Source of the DNA: Chloroflexota bacterium
GTDB lineage: Bacteria > Chloroflexota > UBA6077 > JACCZL01
Assembly (NCBI GenBank): GCA_020850535.1
Contig: JADZEM010000176.1
Location: 1-48,095, forward strand
Direction: 5' to 3'
Length of the DNA: 48,095 nt
In this document: piece after piece, positions 8,053-17,728 of the stretch
Numbering within the stretch: position 1 is the stretch's first letter
Layout of the letters: every line of letters begins with the position of its first letter
Notes under the pieces: model-generated
The model's database searches: none
What the model was told of the DNA's origin: nothing
The model's input: only the letters and a program-made list of their open reading frames with translations
Made by a program: the position numbers and the translations under genes

Positions 8053-9921
8053 ATCGACGCGACCTTCAGGCGCTTGCGTTCATGGATCGTCGATTCGCCG
8101 CGCTGGCTGCTCGTGTGCAGTCTTCGGTCCATCAGCCTCCCACTCACGATGCTCACCGCCGTCTGCGTTCTGCTCAACGTCGCCTTGCCGACGGCGTTCG
8201 CGCTGCTCTCCGGCCACCTGATCAACACCCTGCCGGACGCGATCGAGCAGGGGCCGGGCTCGCCGGCCGGCCAGCAGATGCTGGTGGCGGTAGTAGCGCT
8301 CGGGTTGACCTTCCTCTTCATCCAGATCGTGATCTCGGTCCGGACGACGGCCGCGAACGCTCTCGGCCGGCGCTTCATGGGCGAGCACACCCGGCGGGTC
8401 ATGGTGGCGACGCTGGCCCCGCCTGGCCTGGCCCACCTCGAAGACCCGGCCTACCTCGATCAGGTGTCTCGGGCGCTCGCCACCAACCGCCATGATTCGC
8501 AACTGGCCGTGATGGGCCTGGCTGCGCAGGCGGTGACAAAGCTGCAGGGTATCGTCGGGCTGGCGATCGTCGCCTACTTCCAGTGGTGGCTGGCCGTCCC
8601 GTTGCTGCTGGCGATGCTCCACAGCGCGCGTCACTTCGGGCCGGTCCGTCGCGGGCTGGTCAACATGCGGATGGGCAAGGCCGATTCCCTCCGCCGCGCC
8701 AACTACCTGCTAAAGCTCACGCTGCGCCCGGAGGCGGCCAAGGAGATCCGCGTTTTCGGGCTTGCCGACTGGCTGGTCGATCGGTTCCAGCACACCTGGA
8801 TGACGGCGATGGCCGAGTTGTGGTTGGCCCGCTCGTCGCTCTGGAGGACGGCGGCCTGGGCCGGCCTACCGGTCGTGATCGCCCAGGTCGTCGGCCTGTC
8901 CGCGATCGGGTGGGCGACCCTGAATGGCACCGTCGACCTGGGCTCGCTGGTGGTGTACGTTCGGGCGTTGCTGCTGGCGCAGCAACTCTCGGCCCTCTCT
9001 GACGCCGATGCCATGATCGACCACGGCACGTCCGGCCTGCCGGCAACAGCCGACCTCGAACGGATCGCCGCCGACGAGGAGCGGCGGGCAGGCCAGCACG
9101 CCCGTCCGGCCAAGGGTCTGCCGCAGCGCGAGATCCGCTTCGAGCGCGTCTCCTTCAGCTATCCCGGCGACCGCGCCCCCATCTTCTCCGACCTCGACCT
9201 CACGATCGCGGCCGGCCGGACCCTGGCGATCGTCGGCGAGAACGGGGCCGGCAAGACCACCCTGGTCAAGCTGCTGGCGCGCCTCTACGAGCCCACGGCC
9301 GGGCGGATCACCGCCGATGGCATCGACCTGACGGACCTGGACATCCGGTCCTGGCAGCGAACGGTGGCGGCCATCTTCCAGGACTACATGCGCTACGAGC
9401 TGCCGGCCACGGACAACGTCGGATTCGGGGCCGTCGAGCGGCGCGAGAATCGGGCGGCGCTGGTCGGAGCGGCGCAGCGGGCCAACGCCCTCGACCTGAT
9501 CCAGGGGCTGCCCCACGGCTGGGACACGGCCCTGTCGCGCCGGTTCACCGATGGTACCGACCTCTCGGGGGGCCAGTGGCAGCGCATTGCGATGGCGCGC
9601 GCGCTCTTCGCGGCGGCTGGTGGGGCCGGCATCCTGGTGCTGGACGAGCCGACCGCCCAGCTCGACGTGCGGGCCGAGGCCGCCTTCTACGATCAGTTCT
9701 TCGACCTGACCCGTGGCCTCACCACGATCGTCATCTCCCACCGCTTCTCGACGGTGCGGCGGGCGGATCGGATCGTGGTGCTGGATGGCGGGCGCGTCGT
9801 GGAAGATGGTAGCCACACCGAGCTGCTGGCGGCGGGCGGGCGGTACGCCGAGATGTTCGAGCTCCAAGCGGCGCGCTTCGGCGAGCACGAGAGCAGCGAC
9901 GCTCCGGCGGAGGTGCCATGA
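8050..9921 (+). CDS. ABC exporter half-transporter (permease-ATPase), pair 1 subunit A
   Basis: A 623-residue fused ABC exporter. The membrane domain spans residues ~25-330, with hydrophobic segments such as SLPLTMLTAVCVLLNVALPT and QQMLVAVVALGLTFLFIQIV. The nucleotide-binding domain starts near 355. It has Walker A GENGAGKTT near 396, signature LSGGQWQRIA near 507, Walker B ILVLDEPTAQLD near 528 and switch histidine ISHRFST. The catalytic glutamate is present, so the ATPase should be active. Its stop overlaps the next start (ATGA), and the two products resemble each other, so they probably form a heterodimer exporting a peptide, lipid or small molecule. No substrate gene is adjacent. Confidence 0.93.
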   Translation: MIDATFRRLRSWIVDSPRWLLVCSLRSISLPLTMLTAVCVLLNVALPTAFALLSGHLINTLPDAIEQGPGSPAGQQMLVAVVALGLTFLFIQIVISVRTTAANALGRRFMGEHTRRVMVATLAPPGLAHLEDPAYLDQVSRALATNRHDSQLAVMGLAAQAVTKLQGIVGLAIVAYFQWWLAVPLLLAMLHSARHFGPVRRGLVNMRMGKADSLRRANYLLKLTLRPEAAKEIRVFGLADWLVDRFQHTWMTAMAELWLARSSLWRTAAWAGLPVVIAQVVGLSAIGWATLNGTVDLGSLVVYVRALLLAQQLSALSDADAMIDHGTSGLPATADLERIAADEERRAGQHARPAKGLPQREIRFERVSFSYPGDRAPIFSDLDLTIAAGRTLAIVGENGAGKTTLVKLLARLYEPTAGRITADGIDLTDLDIRSWQRTVAAIFQDYMRYELPATDNVGFGAVERRENRAALVGAAQRANALDLIQGLPHGWDTALSRRFTDGTDLSGGQWQRIAMARALFAAAGGAGILVLDEPTAQLDVRAEAAFYDQFFDLTRGLTTIVISHRFSTVRRADRIVVLDGGRVVEDGSHTELLAAGGRYAEMFELQAARFGEHESSDAPAEVP

Positions 9922-11723
9922 CACAGCGTATCGTGGTGCCGCAGTCGATTCGGGCGCTCTGGCTGATCTCGGGTCTGGCGTTCCGCGCCGAGCCACGTGG
10001 TGCGACGGCCGCACTACTGGTGACGCTGGCCGAGAGCGTGAACGGGGCCTTCTTCGCGCTGGGGATGCGTTGGCTGGTCGACGGCGCCGCCCACCGCGAC
10101 GCGGCCGGCGTGGTGCTCAGTCTGGTGCTGCTGGGCAGCAACTCGCTGGTCGCGAATCTGGCCGCGTTGCTGGGGTTCGCCTTGCGGAATGGCGTGCGTG
10201 AGCGCACCTCATTGGCGATCGAGCGGCAGTTGGCGTCGCTGACGGCCGGCATTCCGAGCCTCGACCACTTCGAGCGTCCGGAGTACCTCAAGCAGTTGGA
10301 TCTCCTGCGCGAGGAGCGGGCCCGCCTGGGCTGGGTCCACCAGTCGGCGGTGGTCGTGCTGGGCTACGTGGTGACACTGGCCGGGACGCTGCTGTTGCTG
10401 GCCAGCGTCGACTGGGTCTTGTTGGCGCTGCCGCTGTTCGGCTTGCCCATCATCTACTTGAGCGGCCGGGCCCAGCGTCGGATGCACGCTGTCCAGGAGG
10501 AGCTGATCGAGCCGCGTCGCCTGGAGTGGCACCTGTACGACGTCGCGACGTCGGCCGCCGCCGGCAAGGAGGTCCGGGTCTTCGGCCTGCGCGACGAGAT
10601 CATGCGAAGGCATCGGCAGCTTCGGCGGCTGCTCGACCACGGGCATGACGTCGCGCAGCTTCGTATGGCCGCCGAGACGATGCTGGGCTGGATCATCTTC
10701 GCGCTGGGCTTCGTGGGGGCCATCCTCTTCGTGGCGCTGCGCGCAAGTCGGGGCGAGGCGACGCTCGGCGACGTCGCCATGACGATCGCGCTGGCGAATC
10801 AGGTGCAGTCGCAGCTAGCCGGGCTGGTCGGCGAGACGACGCAGCTCTTATGGGTGCTGGACGCGTCGCGGCGCTACGTCTGGCTGGTGGAGTACGCGGC
10901 GGCCGTCGAGCGCCCGACCTCGGGCGCGCTGGTCGCCCCGCCCGACGCCCTGCGACGAGGCATCCGCCTGGATGGCGTCACCTTCCGCTACCCCGGCACC
11001 GAGCGCGAGGTACTGCGCGACGTCAGCCTCCAGATCCCGGCCGGCGCGACGGTCGCGATCGTGGGTGAGAATGGGGCCGGCAAGACGACGCTCGTGAAGC
11101 TGCTCACGCGCCTGTACGAGCCGACGGACGGGCGCATCCTGGCGGACGGCGTCGACCTGCGCCAGTTCGCCATCGCCGAGTGGCGGGCGCGCACGTCGGC
11201 CGGCTTCCAGGATTTCGCCCGTTTCGAGCTGCTGGCCCGCGAGAACGTCGGCGTAGGCGATCTCACCCGCCTGGCCGATCCGATCGCGGTGGGCGCGGCG
11301 CTCGACCGGGCGGAGGCATCGGGTGTGATCGCGACGCTGCCGTCCGGCCTGGAGACGCAGCTCGGGGCGAGCTTCGAGGATGGCGCCGAGTTGTCCGGCG
11401 GCCAGTGGCAGAAGCTGGCGCTCGGTCGTGCGATGATGCGGACGACGCCACTGTTGCTGGTCCTCGACGAGCCGACGGCCGCCCTGGACGCCCAGGCGGA
11501 GCACGCGCTGTTCGAGCGTTATGCTGGCGCCGCTCGAGAACAGGCGGCGAACGGCGCGATCACGGTCCTGGTGTCGCACCGGTTCTCGACGGTGCGGATG
11601 GCGGACTTGATCGTAGTGGTCGCCGATGGCCGCATCGCGGAAGTCGGCGGCCACGACGATCTCATGACCGCCGCTGGCCTCTACTCGGAGCTGTACGAGC
11701 TGCAAGCCAGGGCGTATCGATGA
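9918..11723 (+). CDS. ABC exporter half-transporter, pair 1 subunit B
   Basis: 601-residue partner of the preceding gene, starting with ATG inside its stop codon. The N-terminal membrane domain includes VVVLGYVVTLAGTLLLLASV and MLGWIIFALGFVGAILFVAL. The ATPase domain carries Walker A GENGAGKTT near 383, signature LSGGQWQKLA near 492, Walker B LLLVLDEPTAALD near 512 and SHRFST. Both half-sites have an intact catalytic glutamate, so no asymmetry in ATP hydrolysis is evident in this pair. The FQDFARFEL block between Walker A and the signature mirrors FQDYMRYEL in subunit A, which supports paralogy. Downstream lie an amidase remnant and a kinase remnant. Confidence 0.93.
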   Translation: MTQRIVVPQSIRALWLISGLAFRAEPRGATAALLVTLAESVNGAFFALGMRWLVDGAAHRDAAGVVLSLVLLGSNSLVANLAALLGFALRNGVRERTSLAIERQLASLTAGIPSLDHFERPEYLKQLDLLREERARLGWVHQSAVVVLGYVVTLAGTLLLLASVDWVLLALPLFGLPIIYLSGRAQRRMHAVQEELIEPRRLEWHLYDVATSAAAGKEVRVFGLRDEIMRRHRQLRRLLDHGHDVAQLRMAAETMLGWIIFALGFVGAILFVALRASRGEATLGDVAMTIALANQVQSQLAGLVGETTQLLWVLDASRRYVWLVEYAAAVERPTSGALVAPPDALRRGIRLDGVTFRYPGTEREVLRDVSLQIPAGATVAIVGENGAGKTTLVKLLTRLYEPTDGRILADGVDLRQFAIAEWRARTSAGFQDFARFELLARENVGVGDLTRLADPIAVGAALDRAEASGVIATLPSGLETQLGASFEDGAELSGGQWQKLALGRAMMRTTPLLLVLDEPTAALDAQAEHALFERYAGAAREQAANGAITVLVSHRFSTVRMADLIVVVADGRIAEVGGHDDLMTAAGLYSELYELQARAYR

Positions 11724-11837
11724 GGTCGTCCCCACGCTGGGAGCCGCGACGGTCAACGGATACTCGTCTTCCGCTTGACGATCCTGTCAAGGCCGGCCCA
11801 TGTGCGTCGATCTGGCGACATTGGCGATCATCTTGCC

Positions 11838-12589
11838 ATGGATCCTAGTCTGCTTCTCCGGGCGCCGCTTGCCCCAACGGCTGGGGCCCTGCGCACGGGA
11901 GAATTGCCGGTCTCTGCCTACTGGGACCAGATCCAAGCCAGAGTCGAGCGCGTCGATCCTCACCTGCACGCTTTCGTGCCGGAGCCTGGCAGATCGGATC
12001 GGATCCGGCGGGAGGTTATCTCACTGGAGCGGTGGACGAGCGATGCGTCCGCTCCCCCCACCGCTCTACGGCGTCGCGGTCGGCGTCAAGGATTGCTTCC
12101 GAGTTGACGGTCTTCCCACACGCGCCGGCTCAGAACTGCCGCCGGAGCTCTTCCGGGGGAGCGAAGCATCCGCGGTGTGCAGCCTAACGGGCGATCCAAC
12201 GTGGCCAGGCGATCATCTACCAGGACGTAATGGGGTGTCGGGAGCATCGCCTGGCGTTCTGCTTTCGGGTCGAGACCCTGATGGACGAAACAGCCATCGA
12301 CCTCTGGATCACCCCGGCGAGCGCTGGCCCTGCCCCGGCCGGTCTCGACGTCACCGGTTGGGGCGGCATGACGACGGCCTGGTCGTACGTCGGTATGCCC
12401 TGCGCCACCGTACCAGCCGATCCGGATCCATCGGGGCTCCCCCTCGGGATTCAGGGAGGAGCCCGCCCGGATCAGGACGAGCACCTGCTCGCCTGGATGA
12501 GCAAAATCGAGGCGGTGTTCTCGAACGGCATCGAAGGAGGGCGTGATGACCGGAGGTCGGTGGAAACAGACCGCGGCTCTACCCCATGA
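11838..12589 (+). pseudogene. Degraded amidase (amidase-signature family)
   Basis: Three pieces in three frames together resemble one amidase. Piece 1 begins at ATG 11838 (MDPSLLLRAPLAPTAGAL, then YWDQIQARVERVDPHLHAF). Piece 2, near 12057-12180, holds GVAVGVKDCFRVDGLPTRAG with the family's catalytic lysine (VKD). Piece 3, near 12215-12530, holds the C-terminal part (DLWITPASAGPAPAG, MTTAWSYVGMPCATVP). The first break is at the run of C near 12055. The second removes the central GSS-containing region that carries both catalytic serines. The remnant is therefore non-functional. Confidence 0.8.
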
Positions 12590-13004
12590 ATCTGCTAGAT
12601 GCCGGTGCGTCACTCGAACGGCAGCTCGCTACGGGCTCGCCGACGTCGGCCTAGAGCGGCTGCGCGTGCCCGTCAACGACGTCGCCGCGGTCACCGCCCG
12701 GCAGGGCAGGTTCGCGCTCAAGCTCTACAACACGCGGACGCGGACCGCCGCTGAGGTGCAGTGGGAGACTGACCTCATCAGGCACCTGCTGCGGCACGGC
12801 GTGCCCGTGGTCGCGCCGATCGACGAGCAGCTGGAGCGCATGCGCCGGCACCTCGTGCAGGCCGGCCGCTGGCCCGAGATGGTCGCCTTGGCCGAGCGTC
12901 TGAAGCAACGCATCGACGATCCGGCACTAGATCGTGGCGTCTGCCACATGGACCTGTCGCTGAGCAACATCCGTCGCAGCGGAGACAGGGCGATTGCATG
13001 TTGA
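12585..13004 (+). pseudogene. Truncated phosphotransferase (APH-fold kinase remnant)
   Basis: From about 12630 the frame reads YGLADVGLERLRVPVNDVAA and RFALKLYNTRTRTAAEVQWE, as in the N-lobe of an APH-type kinase. After PVVAPI it jumps to DEQLERMRRHLVQAGRWPEM, so roughly 80 residues of the usual middle appear deleted. The catalytic loop is present as CHMDLSLSNI. The frame then runs into repeat element copy 2 at 12986 and stops six codons later, so the metal-binding DFD segment is lost. The start is also disturbed, because ATG 12585 is out of frame with the conserved part. Not functional. Confidence 0.75.
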
Positions 13005-13188
13005 TGTCGTCGTGCCGCCGCGTCGGGGACTGAAGTCCCCGCCTACACGCATTCCGTCGCTGCGCGACGGCCGTCGGGAACAGCAGGCACTGGTGCGACT
13101 GGCGCGTCGCGCAGCGACTGCAGGATGGTAGGCGGGGCTTTCAAGCCCCGACGCGGCGGCACGACGACATCAACATGCAATCGCCCTG
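12986..13188. repeat. TIR element, copy 2 (complete, two A-type ends)
   Basis: A 203-bp element bounded by long inverted repeats. The left end CAGGGCGATTGCATG continues through GTCGTCGTGCCGCCGCG to GTCGGGG. The right end is its reverse complement, finishing GCAATCGCCCTG. Inside are a GGGGACTGAAGTCCCC hairpin, a GGGGCTTTCAAGCCCC hairpin and GTCGCTGCGCGAC-type palindromes. There is no ORF of note. It is MITE-like in architecture. The phosphotransferase remnant reads into its left end. No direct repeat is seen at its borders. Confidence 0.88.
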
Positions 13189-13337
13189 ACGTGACCAACC
13201 GGTCCCTGGCATCGTCCCTGCCAGACGCGGTATGTTCCGAGTGTCCCCTCTCGCGGTCCACTGAGGCCGGCGCGCTCCCCGCCGCCGGTCAGTGAGTGGC
13301 TCGCGAGAGCGGACGCACCCCGTGTCGTAGGTCAGGT

Positions 13338-15188
13338 GTGCGACTGCTCCTCCGCCTGCTCTCATTCCTGCGGCCGTACTGGCGTCTCACCGCCGGCGCG
13401 TACATCTGCGTTGTCCTCAATGCAGCGTTCACCCTCGTCGTGCCGTGGATGCTTGGGCAGGCCGTCGATCGCGGCATCGTCCTTGGCGACATGTCGTTCG
13501 TCGCCAAAATGGGCGTCTTCATCCTGGCCGCCAGCGTCCTGCGCGGCCTCTTCGCCTTCGGACAGGGCTATCTCGCGGAGGCCTCCGCCCAGGGCGTCAG
13601 CTATCAGCTACGCAGGGCCCTGTACGGCCACGTTCAGCGGCTCTCTTTCAGCTTCCACGATCAGGCCCAGACCGGCGAGCTGATGGCCCGTGCCACGGCC
13701 GACGTCGAGTCCGTCCGCGCCTTCACCGGGCGCGGGCTGACGCAGGTTGCCAACATGGTGCTGCTGCTGCTCGGCGTCGCCATCGCCCTGTTTGGGATGA
13801 ACTGGAAGCTGGCGCTGCTCTCGATGCTGCTGCTGCCGGCCCTGGCCTGGCGCGCCTACCGCTTCGGCCGCGAGGTCCGCCCGATGCACCGCGCCGTGCA
13901 GGACGAGCTGGCGACCCTGGCGAACCGTATCCAGGAGACCGTCGCCGGCATCCAGGTCGTCAAGGCGTTCGGGCGCGGTCAGTACGAAGTCGAGCGGTTC
14001 GACCGCCAGAACGAGCGGCTCTACCGTCGCTACGTCGCGGCAGCCCGCGCCACCGCACTCAACGCCCCCTTCCTCGACCTCCTCTCCAACGGCTGCACCC
14101 TCTTGATGCTCTGGCTCGGCGGCATCCTCGTCGTCTGGGGGCAGTTGAGCTTCGGCGAGCTGGTCGCCTTCTACGCCTACCTGCTCCAACTGGTGTTGCC
14201 GATCCGCCGCGGCGGCTGGCTGATGACGATGGCCGCCCGCGCCTCGGCCTCCTCTGAGCGCATCTTCGAGATCCTCGATACGCCCGTGCGCGTGGCAGAC
14301 CGTGATGGCGCAACCGTCCTGCCGCCGCTCATCGGGTCCGTCGAGTTCGAAGACGTCTCCTGCTCCTACTATCCCGGCCGCCCGGTGCTCCAGCAGGTCA
14401 GCTTCCGCGCCGAGCCTGGGCAGACCGTCGCACTCGTCGGCGCGACCGGCTCCGGCAAGACCTCGATCGCCAACCTGATCCCGCGCTTCTACGACGTGGA
14501 TGGCGGCCGGGTGCTGGTGGACGGCCACGACGTCCGCGACGTGCAGATCGGGAGCCTGCGCCAGCAGATCGGTATCGTCATGCAGGAGACGCTGCTGTTC
14601 GCCGACACCGTTCGCGCGAATATCGCGTTTGGCCGGCCCGGCGCGAGTGATGCCGAGATCCGCGCCGCTGCCCGTGCCGCCCGCGCCGACGAGTTCATCG
14701 AGCGGCTGCCGGAACGGTACGAGACCCCCGTCGGCGAGCGCGGCGTCTCGCTCTCGGGCGGCCAGAAGCAGCGCATCGCCATCGCGCGGGCGCTGCTGAT
14801 GAACCCGCGCATCCTGATCCTCGACGAGTTCACCTCCAGCGTGGACGTTGCCACCGAGCGGCTGATCCGCGCCGCCCTGGTCGAGTTGATGCGGAACCGC
14901 ACCACGTTCGTCATCGCGCACCGCCTCTCGACGGTCCGCGCAGCCAACCAGATCCTGGTGCTGGAGGCCGGGCAGCTCGTCGCCATCGGCACGCACGAGC
15001 AGCTGCTGGAGACGACGCCGCTCTACCGCGACACCTACGCCCTCCAGCTCCAGTCCGACGACGCCGCATCCTCGACAGGCGAGCCCGATCGTGCTGGTCA
15101 GCTGCCATCTCCGACGAACGGTATCGCTGGCTCCACCGGCCACACGGCTACCGGCGCGCCCGTGCGCGTGGAGCGTGCGCCCTCATGA
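13338..15188 (+). CDS. ABC exporter half-transporter, pair 2 subunit A
   Basis: About 616 residues from GTG 13338 (weak AGGT upstream); a GTG at 13296 would add 14 residues. The membrane domain begins RLLLRLLSFLRPYWRLTAGA. Its cytosolic coupling region includes FSFHDQAQTGELMARATADV, as in MsbA/BmrA-like exporters. ATPase motifs: Walker A GATGSGKTS near 367, signature LSGGQKQRIAIARAL, Walker B LILDEFTSSVD with the catalytic glutamate present, and the H-loop IAHRLST. The D-loop reads SSVD rather than the common SALD. The stop overlaps the next start (ATGA), giving a second heterodimer-like pair. The substrate is unknown: multidrug, lipid or peptide are all possible. Confidence 0.93.
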   Translation: MRLLLRLLSFLRPYWRLTAGAYICVVLNAAFTLVVPWMLGQAVDRGIVLGDMSFVAKMGVFILAASVLRGLFAFGQGYLAEASAQGVSYQLRRALYGHVQRLSFSFHDQAQTGELMARATADVESVRAFTGRGLTQVANMVLLLLGVAIALFGMNWKLALLSMLLLPALAWRAYRFGREVRPMHRAVQDELATLANRIQETVAGIQVVKAFGRGQYEVERFDRQNERLYRRYVAAARATALNAPFLDLLSNGCTLLMLWLGGILVVWGQLSFGELVAFYAYLLQLVLPIRRGGWLMTMAARASASSERIFEILDTPVRVADRDGATVLPPLIGSVEFEDVSCSYYPGRPVLQQVSFRAEPGQTVALVGATGSGKTSIANLIPRFYDVDGGRVLVDGHDVRDVQIGSLRQQIGIVMQETLLFADTVRANIAFGRPGASDAEIRAAARAARADEFIERLPERYETPVGERGVSLSGGQKQRIAIARALLMNPRILILDEFTSSVDVATERLIRAALVELMRNRTTFVIAHRLSTVRAANQILVLEAGQLVAIGTHEQLLETTPLYRDTYALQLQSDDAASSTGEPDRAGQLPSPTNGIAGSTGHTATGAPVRVERAPS

Positions 15189-17023
15189 TCGCGCGACCCG
15201 GCACCTGGCGGGGCGGCGGCGGTCTCGACGATGTCCCAGATGTCGATCGTGTCCCCTTCGACAAGCGGAACATGCAGCGGGCTATCGCCTACACCCGCCC
15301 GCATCGACGGCAACTGCTGATCGCCCTGATCCTGACCACCTTCGCCACCGCGATGAGCGTCCTGGCGCCGTACCTCGTGAAGGTCGCCATTGACGAGCAT
15401 ATCGCCGTGGGGGACATCGCCGGACTGACGGTCATCGCCGTCATCACGCTCGGCGTCTACGTCCTCGGCTACCTCGCCTCGGCCCGCCAGATCGTCATCA
15501 TGTCCGTCGTCGGGCAGCAGATCCTGCTGACGATGCGCGCCCAGTTGTTCCGCCACCTGCAGCGGCTCCCGATGGGCTACTACCACCGCACGCCCACGGG
15601 CGTCACCGTCTCGCGGCTCATCAGCGACGTGCTGGCGATGAACGAGGTGCTCACCAACGGCATCCTCAGCCTGGTGACGGACATCCTCCTGTTGCTCTCG
15701 ACCGTCGCCATCATGCTCTACCTGAGTCCCCGGCTGGCCCTGGTCACCATCGGCGTCATGCCGATCATGGTCATCGCTATCTGGATATTCACCGAGCGGG
15801 CGAAGGTTGCGTACCGCCGGACCCGCCAGACGGTCGGGGCGGTGGCGGCCGGCTTCCAGGAGAACGTGGACGGCGTGCGTGTGGTGCAGGCGTTCTCCCG
15901 CGAGGGCGTCAACGAGGACCAGTTCGACCGCATCAACGAGGACAACCGGCAGGCGAACGTCAGCGCCAATACGCTGTCCTCGGGCCTGATGCCCGTCATC
16001 GAGCTGGCGAACGCCCTCGCCACCGTCTCTGTCGTCTGGTACGGCGGCATGCTGGTGCTGGCCGGCGACCCCAGCGTGACGCTCGGCGTGCTGGTCGCCT
16101 TCCTGACCTACGTCACCCGCTTCTTCCAGCCCCTGCGTGAGCTGACCCAGTTCTACAACCAGCTCCAGGCCGCGATGGCCGGCGCGGAGAAGGTCTTCGA
16201 GCTGCTGGACGAGCCGGTCACGCTGGACGAGCGCCCGAACGCCGTGACGCCCGAGACGGTGCGCGGCGATGTCTCGTTCCAGCACGTCGGGTTCAGCTAC
16301 GGCGTCCGGCCCGTGCTCACGGACATCAGTTTTGATATCCCAGCCGGCACGATGACCGCCCTCGTCGGCCACACCGGGGCCGGTAAGACGACCATCTCAG
16401 CCCTGCTCGCTCGCTTCTACGATCCGACCGAGGGGGCCGTCCTGCTCGACGGCCACGACCTGCGCGATCTCTCGTTTGCGGCCCTGCGGAAGAACATCGC
16501 CGTCGTCCTCCAGGACAACTTCCTCTTCTCCGGCACCGTCGCCGAGAACATCCGCTACGGCCGCCCAGATGCCACCGACGAACAGGTGATCGAGGCGGCG
16601 AAGCTGGCCCACGCCCACGAGTTCATCACCCGCTTCCCCAAAGGGTATGAGACGACTGTCATGGAGCGGGCCGCCAACCTCTCGCTCGGGCAGCGCCAGT
16701 TGATCGCCATCGCGCGGGCCGTGCTGGCCGATCCGCGTGTGCTGATCCTGGACGAGGCAACGTCCAATGTGGACCCGCGCACCGAGGTCCAGTTGCAGGA
16801 GGCGTTGCAGCGGCTGCTGTCCGGCCGCACCAGCCTCGTGGTGGCGCACCGGCTCTCGACGATCCATGCCGCCGATCAGGTGCTGGTGGTGGACGGCGGC
16901 GAGATCGTTGAGCGAGGCCGGCACGCCGAGCTGTTGGCCCGAGGCGGCGCGTACCACCGCCTGCACCAGCAGCAGTTCGCCTCACCCGAAGAAGCCTCCG
17001 CGACGGCGTCGTCCCCAGCCTGA
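15185..17023 (+). CDS. ABC exporter half-transporter, pair 2 subunit B
   Basis: 612-residue partner starting inside the preceding stop codon. The membrane domain starts near residue 37 (LIALILTTFATAMSVLAPYL). The coupling helix region is YYHRTPTGVTVSRLISDV. ATPase motifs: Walker A GHTGAGKTT near 395, Walker B LILDEATSNVD and the H-loop VAHRLST. The signature is LSLGQRQLIAIARA rather than LSGGQ. Departure from LSGGQ in one subunit is common in heterodimeric exporters. The gene ends 9 nt before the convergent Uma2 gene, with no room for a dedicated terminator between them. Confidence 0.93.
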   Translation: MIARPGTWRGGGGLDDVPDVDRVPFDKRNMQRAIAYTRPHRRQLLIALILTTFATAMSVLAPYLVKVAIDEHIAVGDIAGLTVIAVITLGVYVLGYLASARQIVIMSVVGQQILLTMRAQLFRHLQRLPMGYYHRTPTGVTVSRLISDVLAMNEVLTNGILSLVTDILLLLSTVAIMLYLSPRLALVTIGVMPIMVIAIWIFTERAKVAYRRTRQTVGAVAAGFQENVDGVRVVQAFSREGVNEDQFDRINEDNRQANVSANTLSSGLMPVIELANALATVSVVWYGGMLVLAGDPSVTLGVLVAFLTYVTRFFQPLRELTQFYNQLQAAMAGAEKVFELLDEPVTLDERPNAVTPETVRGDVSFQHVGFSYGVRPVLTDISFDIPAGTMTALVGHTGAGKTTISALLARFYDPTEGAVLLDGHDLRDLSFAALRKNIAVVLQDNFLFSGTVAENIRYGRPDATDEQVIEAAKLAHAHEFITRFPKGYETTVMERAANLSLGQRQLIAIARAVLADPRVLILDEATSNVDPRTEVQLQEALQRLLSGRTSLVVAHRLSTIHAADQVLVVDGGEIVERGRHAELLARGGAYHRLHQQQFASPEEASATASSPA

Positions 17024-17032
17024 CGCCGACCA

Positions 17033-17590
17033 CTACTTCTGCTCGAACAGCTCCCGAACGGACATCGACCAGCCGGGCACCACGTCCTCGCCAGGCAGCG
17101 TGTCCTCGATGCCGAGCGTGAAGGTCGTGAGGTCGGGCCGAGAGACGGTCACAGTCCGGCGACGAGGATCGACGACGAACACGAGCCGTGCCCCGGCCTG
17201 GAGCCACTCAGAAACCTTCTCCTGGACATCGGTGTAGCGGTCATTCGGCGAGACGACCTCGACGGCGAGATCCGGGGAGCCCGCGAAGAAGGTGCGCGGC
17301 TCGCCGACCCTCGCAAGATGCGCTGCCGAGATGAACGAGACATCCGGTCCGCGCACCGTGTCCGGATCGGACTCCAGCCGGTAGCCGATCTCGCTGGTCA
17401 TCACCTCGCCGAGCCCGTGTTCCTCAACGAAGTGGTCGAGTGATCGTCCAATCCGCGTTGATGATCGTCCGTGTTGAAATCCCCGTGGAGCCATCGATCT
17501 CAGCTCTCCGCGCACCAGCTCGTGCTGCATCCCGTCGTCCGGGAGCTGCCAGAGGTCGTCTGCCGTCAGCAGCTTCGTGTTGGCCGTCAT
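17033..17590 (-). CDS. Uma2 family (DUF820) putative restriction-endonuclease-like protein
   Basis: 185 residues from ATG 17590 (MTANTKLLTADDLWQLPDDG); the longer open frame upstream adds a low-complexity leader. It shows the Uma2 pattern: ELVRGEL near residue 25, GPDVSFIS in the middle, DLAVEVVSPNDRYTDVQEKV with the PD-(D/E)xK-like core, and ARLVFVVDPRRRTVTV. The family has a nuclease fold but its cellular role is unclear, and it is very abundant in Cyanobacteria and Chloroflexi. It stands alone between a convergent exporter gene and an oxidoreductase gene 138 nt upstream. Confidence 0.88.
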   Translation of the reverse strand: MTANTKLLTADDLWQLPDDGMQHELVRGELRSMAPRGFQHGRSSTRIGRSLDHFVEEHGLGEVMTSEIGYRLESDPDTVRGPDVSFISAAHLARVGEPRTFFAGSPDLAVEVVSPNDRYTDVQEKVSEWLQAGARLVFVVDPRRRTVTVSRPDLTTFTLGIEDTLPGEDVVPGWSMSVRELFEQK

Positions 17591-17728
17591 CTGAAGCCCT
17601 CGGTGTGGCTGAAGCCCACGGCCCGGGGCGCGGGCGGGCGGCACATGGTGATGGACGCCCCTCCGCTGATTGTATCGTGCGCCGGCCGCTGCGCCGGCGC
17701 ACTCCGGAACGGCGCGAGCCGGCGCCGG

